Position numbers and translations under genes: made by a program. From DASZZV01 sp035544835 (GTDB taxonomy: Bacteria > Acidobacteriota > Thermoanaerobaculia > Gp7-AA8), in the NCBI GenBank assembly GCA_035544835.1, contig DASZZV010000430.1:1-14174 (forward strand): a DNA stretch of 14,174 bases, written 5' to 3'. Shown piece by piece: positions 11,897 to 14,174 of this stretch (its first letter is position 1; each line of letters begins with the position of its first letter). The notes beneath the pieces were generated by a model, which was not told the DNA's origin, ran no database searches, and saw only the letters and a list, made by a program, of their open reading frames with translations.

Positions 11897-11955
11897 AGTG
11901 AATTGTCAACTAAATCAGCCTTTCAGATGGGCAGGCGATCGTTCGCTTTCGCTGG

Positions 11956-11985
11956 CGCTTCCACCGAAATCCGAAGCGCCGTCCC
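11956..11985. repeat. R5-related repeat, copy 1
   Basis: CGCTTCCACCGAAATCCGAA, then GCGCCGTCCC. It is 29/30 identical to 12664-12693 and shares the CGAAAT-CGAAGCTCCG core with R5. Confidence 0.8.
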
Positions 11986-12014
11986 AACGGCGGTTCGTCC
12001 GCTGCAGTGAGAGG

Positions 12015-12356
12015 TTACGCGCCGGTCTTCGGCGCGAGTTCACGGCGCGCCTGAGTGAAGGCTCGTTCCTCGAGCTCTACGCGTTCTCTGACGACTCGCT
12101 CCACCCAGGTCTGTAGATCGCGCTCGCGGTGCAACCGCGCAAGGAATGCCGCGCGCTGCGAGAGACTCGCCGGCAGGCCGATCGCCGCCTGCTTGCGCGA
12201 TACGAGGACAGGGGACTCCCATGCCGAATCGTCTTCCGCTTGCGCGATCACTCGATCGTCGACTTCTTCTTGCGTCGACCGCCTCGGGCGCCGAGTGACG
12301 ACAGGCGTTGTTCGCTTCCCGCGAGAGAGTGCTGGAGCCTGTTTGGTCTTTTTCAT
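12015..12356 (-). CDS. Antitoxin partner of a BrnT-like toxin
   Basis: A 113-residue protein with a basic N-terminus (MKKTKQAPALSRGKRTTPVV TRRPRRS), an acidic middle (EEVDDRVIAQAEDDSAWESP) and a C-terminal helical region (AIGLPASLSQRAAFLARLHR ERDLQTWVERVVRERVELEE) that could form a ribbon-helix-helix DNA-binding unit. It follows the BrnT-like toxin with a 4-bp overlap. Toxin-first order is the rule for brnTA. Complete; the family name is inferred from context. Confidence 0.72.
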   Translation of the reverse strand: MKKTKQAPALSRGKRTTPVVTRRPRRSTQEEVDDRVIAQAEDDSAWESPVLVSRKQAAIGLPASLSQRAAFLARLHRERDLQTWVERVVRERVELEERAFTQARRELAPKTGA

Positions 12357-12604
12357 AACGGCCAGCCGGTGATGATTCTGACGATTCTGCCCGGCTTCAA
12401 CTGAAAAATGATCTTGAGAGCACGGCCACCGACGGTACGGCCGAGCAGCTGGTACCGATCACGATCTCCTTTGTTTCTCCGAATGAGGAAATCCGAGAAG
12501 AAGGTTTCAACTGCCTCTTCAAATGTGACGCCATGTGCGGCCAGCTTATCTCTTTCGAAGTCATACTCGAAATCAGTCGGCTCAAAATCATCCCATTTGA
12601 CCAC
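12353..12604 (-). CDS. BrnT-like toxin
   Basis: An 83-residue protein from GTG 12604 (VKWDDFEPTDFEYDFERDKL, AAHGVTFEEAVETFFSDFLI, RRNKGDRDRYQLLGRTVGGR, ALKIIFQLKPGRIVRIITGW). The FxxxRDKLAAHGVTFEEAVE TFF start is BrnT-like. The end (RIVRIITGW) differs from the usual SARKAT tail, so a neighbouring family is possible. TAGAAT lies exactly 6 nt before the GTG. An out-of-frame ATG nearby (MGRWSNGM...) is not the start. Its first 200 bp are duplicated at 13975-14174. Confidence 0.78.
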   Translation of the reverse strand: MVKWDDFEPTDFEYDFERDKLAAHGVTFEEAVETFFSDFLIRRNKGDRDRYQLLGRTVGGRALKIIFQLKPGRIVRIITGWPL

Positions 12605-12610
12605 CGGCCC

Positions 12611-12616
12611 ATTCTA
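12611..12616 (-). promoter_or_regulatory. Candidate -10 hexamer for the BrnT-like toxin
   Basis: TAGAAT preceded by GCG, 6 nt before GTG 12604. The sequence is identical to the hexamer at 13653. Confidence 0.5.
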
Positions 12617-12943
12617 CGCGAGCGTATCCCGGCAACCCGCCCGCAGGGAGTGCGAGTGCAAACCGCTTCCACCGAAATCCGAAGCTCCGTCCCTAAAGAA
12701 CTTTCCTCCGCCCAGCATCTGCATCCCTCGCGAAAGCATCGGTACAGGAGTCTCGATGAGCAGGTGGTAATGATTCGTCATCAACACGTAGGCATGAACG
12801 ATCCGCCCCTCGACGACCCGCGCCAGCAACGCCAGGAACCACCGGCGATCGGCGTCATCGAGATAGATATCCCGCCGCTCCACGCCTCGGCTCGTGACAT
12901 GCCACAGCGCGCCTGGATACTCCAGCCGCAGGGGTCGTGACAT
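12614..12943 (-). pseudogene. REP-associated tyrosine transposase (RAYT), 3'-truncated
   Basis: From ATG 12943 it reads MSRPLRLEYPGALWHVTSRG, VERRDIYLDDADRRWFLALL, ARVVEGRIVHAYVLMTNHYH, LLIETPVPMLSRGMQMLGG. This is the N-terminal part of the Y1/RAYT transposase family, with the HUH metal-binding pair HYH in TNHYHLL. The catalytic Tyr region and the rest (normal length about 200-300) are missing. After residue about 79 the frame runs into an R5-related repeat (12664-12693) and ends in nonsense (GKFFRDGASDFGG...). RAYTs nick single-stranded REP hairpins, which makes it relevant to the many repeats here. The upstream flank is an R3 unit. Confidence 0.88.
12664..12693. repeat. R5-related repeat, copy 2
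   Basis: CGCTTCCACCGAAATCCGAA, then GCTCCGTCCC, inserted in the coding region of the RAYT at the point where homology to transposases ends. Confidence 0.8.
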
Positions 12944-13092
12944 AAGAGCGAGGAGAGCTTCGATCCAACAGATCAAAACGGGTGGGCGGGAGAAGAGTAC
13001 TACAGAAAGCCGATCAATGGTTGCGGCGCCGCTCCTGATCACTCTCGGTACTCTAAAAGAAATTACTGCGAACTGCAGATGTGACCCTAGAA
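12929..13092 (-). mobile_element. RAYT start and upstream flank with R3 end motif (intact copy)
   Basis: The segment covers the first codons of the RAYT, about 110 bp of leader (…GATCGAAGCTCTCCTCGCTC TT before the ATG) and, at 13053-13092, the R3 motif (R3 copy 7). It matches 11455-11616. No terminal inverted repeat or target duplication could be identified by eye. Confidence 0.8.
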
Positions 13093-13173
13093 CTCGTAGA
13101 ACTCGGTCCTGGCGACGGCCGCAATTCTTTCCCAAAGATAGTCCCCAATTTATATGGCAGAGGTCGCGCCCGA

Positions 13174-13467
13174 TCAACCGATTGACCCGGGGAAAAGTCG
13201 AGACGCGCGGAAAACCGTGGCGATCTCCACAAGACCGATGCGAAGGCGATATACGACTCGGTACGGTTCGACGACGACTTCTCGAATGTCTGGGGTGTCG
13301 CGCTCAGGCACGATCCGACCTGACTCCGGAAAAGTTCTGAGGCGCTCGACGGCTGCAACGATTCGCCGAACCACAAGGTCGGCGTACAGCGGCGAGCCTT
13401 CCGCAATATACGAGCGAATGGACTCGAGGTCCCGGAGGGATTGGGGCGACCAGATGAGATCCGTCAA
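13174..13467 (-). CDS. ParE/RelE-family toxin
   Basis: A 97-residue protein: MTDLIWSPQSLRDLESIRSY, IAEGSPLYADLVVRRIVAAV, ERLRTFPESGRIVPERDTPD, IREVVVEPYRVVYRLRIGLV, EIATVFRASRLF. This is the ParE fold: WSPxxLxDLxxIxxYI, a helix pair, LRTFPxSGRxVPE, then IREVxVxPYRVVYRL and IATVFRASR. It probably targets DNA gyrase or ribosomal mRNA, as family members do. It is intact and overlaps the antitoxin gene by 4 bp. This is the only complete ParE in the window. Confidence 0.9.
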   Translation of the reverse strand: MTDLIWSPQSLRDLESIRSYIAEGSPLYADLVVRRIVAAVERLRTFPESGRIVPERDTPDIREVVVEPYRVVYRLRIGLVEIATVFRASRLFPGSIG

Positions 13468-13646
13468 AGGCCCAGGCGCCGCGTGACCTCGTCGTGGGGA
13501 ATCCCCTGGCCTGCATCGAGCTCCGCGAGCCCAGCGTCGATTTTAGCCAGGAAGACGAGCTGCTCGATCGCGTCGTCGAATGTCGCGTTCTGCGGAAGAT
13601 CCTCGAGCGCCTGAAGAATCCGGTCACGTGTCGTTTGTTCCGGCAT
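13464..13646 (-). CDS. Antitoxin of the ParE-type pair
   Basis: A 60-residue acidic, helical protein (MPEQTTRDRILQALEDLPQN, ATFDDAIEQLVFLAKIDAGL, AELDAGQGIPHDEVTRRLGL). The LPxxATxDDAIEQLxxLAKI xxGLAxxDAGxxIPHxEVxRR pattern belongs to a common short antitoxin family paired with RelE/ParE toxins; it lacks an obvious DNA-binding domain. It precedes the toxin with ATGA coupling. TAGAAT lies exactly 6 nt upstream of the ATG and no Shine-Dalgarno sequence is seen. Confidence 0.88.
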   Translation of the reverse strand: MPEQTTRDRILQALEDLPQNATFDDAIEQLVFLAKIDAGLAELDAGQGIPHDEVTRRLGL

Positions 13647-13652
13647 GATTGG

Positions 13653-13658
13653 ATTCTA
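13653..13658 (-). promoter_or_regulatory. Candidate -10 hexamer for the ParE antitoxin operon
   Basis: TAGAAT in context CGGTAGAAT, 6 nt before ATG 13646. The imperfect inverted repeat at 13662-13698 lies over the -35 region. Confidence 0.5.
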
Positions 13659-13661
13659 CCG

Positions 13662-13698
13662 CCATTCGCCCGCCATGAGGCACTCTGGCGGCGAATGG
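13662..13698. promoter_or_regulatory. Imperfect inverted repeat, possible operator
   Basis: CCATTCGCCCGCCA (13662-13675) pairs with TGGCGGCGAATGG (13686-13698), with one extra C and a 10-nt loop. Its place directly upstream of the -10 hexamer suggests autoregulation by the TA complex, although a plain hairpin cannot be excluded. Confidence 0.45.
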
Positions 13699-13764
13699 GT
13701 GGTCACGCAGAAGCTCCGTTCTCACTCCCTTCATCGTTGCCGCCCTCTACAGAAGCCCTCTCCA

Positions 13765-13799
13765 ATCAGCACATTGCGAAATGCGAAGCTCCGACCCCC
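13765..13799. repeat. Dispersed repeat R5, copy 2
   Basis: ATCAGCACATTGCGAAATGC, then GAAGCTCCGACCCCC. It is the partner of 11862-11896. Confidence 0.8.
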
Positions 13800-13923
13800 A
13801 ATCAACCTTCGATCGGACCTGAACTCTGGCGACCGCTCGGTGCTGAATTTCGGACGGCTCCCGGGCAGTCTCTTCACGCGCTCGGTTCGCGCCCCGACAC
13901 CTCCGACGTCCTGCCGACACGTA

Positions 13924-13965
13924 GAGTCGCTGCAGACGAAGCAAGAGAAAGAGGCCTGGCCCCCT
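13924..13965. repeat. Dispersed repeat R4, copy 2
   Basis: GAGTCGCTGCAGACGAAGCA, then AGAGAAAGAGGCCTGGCCCC CT. It is the partner of 5889-5930 and lies about 10 bp from the breakpoint of the duplicated BrnT-like gene. Confidence 0.8.
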
Positions 13966-13974
13966 AAATATCTT

Positions 13975-14174
13975 CAACTGAAAAATGATCTTGAGAGCAC
14001 GGCCACCGACGGTACGGCCGAGCAGCTCGGTACCGATCACGATCTTTTTTGTTTCTCCGAATGAGGAAATCCGAGAAGAAGGTTTCAACTGCCTCTTCAA
14101 ATGTGACGCCATGTGCGGCCAGCTTATCTCTTTCGAAGTCATACTCGAAATCAGTCGGCTCAAAATCATCCCAT
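13975..14174 (-). pseudogene. Second, frameshifted copy of the BrnT-like toxin gene
   Basis: About 200 bp match the gene at 12353-12604 almost exactly (CTTCAACTGAAAAATGATCT onward). One extra C (GCTCGGTACC against GCTGGTACC) shifts the frame after DRDRY. A small T-run change turns KG into KK (Lys-Gly to Lys-Lys). The C-terminal 13 or so residues (PGRIVRIITGWPL) are replaced by the R4 flank. The first codons lie beyond the window edge. The antitoxin gene is absent. Confidence 0.88.

Larger units (their letters stand above)
11773..12014. other. Gap with two repeat types
   Basis: No gene is seen. It holds R5 copy 1 (11862-11896) and an R5-related element (11956-11985). Confidence 0.5.
13700..13974. 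other. Repeat-bearing gap
   Basis: No gene is seen. R5 copy 2 lies at 13765-13799 and R4 copy 2 at 13924-13965. The stretch between them shows nothing I can name. Confidence 0.5.

Noticed and set aside
5285..13000. All frameshifts being sequencing errors
   Set aside because: It cannot be excluded for single sites (several lie in short homopolymers), but the five core genes in 307-5121 are error-free, while frameshifts cluster in TA remnants that are also truncated. True decay is more likely.
5285..14174. Integron-like cassette array with attC sites between TA genes
   Set aside because: The density of small TA genes suggests it, but the R3 motif has no attC inverted structure or GTTRRRY core, gene orientations are mixed, and no integrase is seen.

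Overview
The window is GC-rich bacterial DNA. Gene content (DUF4388/PATAN, DUF4013, TonB-C and GalE-type proteins, many type II toxin-antitoxin loci, and REP-like and heptamer repeats) fits a soil or sediment Acidobacteriota-type genome, perhaps Thermoanaerobaculia-like. That placement is recalled from gene style, not tested. No rRNA, tRNA or CRISPR array was seen.

Region 1 (1-5121) is ordinary chromosome with five intact genes: a DUF4388 protein (minus), an overlapping DUF4013/DUF2085 membrane-protein pair (minus), a TonB-C-domain protein (plus) and a UDP-glucose-4-epimerase-like NAD(P) sugar epimerase (minus). The gaps between them hold palindromic repeats: a 31-bp inverted repeat, a 30-bp inverted repeat flanking the DUF2085 stop, a 52-bp near-perfect palindrome, and heptamer (CGAAATY) hairpins.

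Region 2 (about 5145-14174) is a mosaic of small toxin-antitoxin (TA) modules, many broken: MNT/HEPN remnants; a Phd-type antitoxin with a truncated VapC; a frameshifted RelE/HigB-type toxin; HicB with a truncated HicA; a small helical protein plus nucleotidyltransferase; a degraded epimerase fragment; an intact BrnT/BrnA-like pair; two small helical or coiled-coil genes; an antitoxin with a frameshifted ParE; a second BrnT-like pair; a truncated REP-associated tyrosine transposase (RAYT); an intact ParE/antitoxin pair; and a second, frameshifted copy of the second BrnT gene at the window edge. In three loci the antitoxin is intact and the partner toxin is broken.

The thread joining region 2 is a short motif (AAAGAAATTACTGCGAACTG, then CAGA-YGYGACCC) found seven times, always in the same orientation and mostly at gene-fragment junctions. 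The copy at 13053-13092 is the upstream flank of the RAYT gene. A second copy of that flank (11455-11616) even keeps the first five RAYT codons. I infer that the motif is an end sequence of the RAYT element and that its spread shaped the island.

Many operon-leading genes in region 2 have a TAnnnT hexamer exactly 6-7 nt before the start codon and no Shine-Dalgarno sequence. This suggests leaderless transcription, unlike DUF4013 and DUF4388, which have purine-rich ribosome-binding sites.
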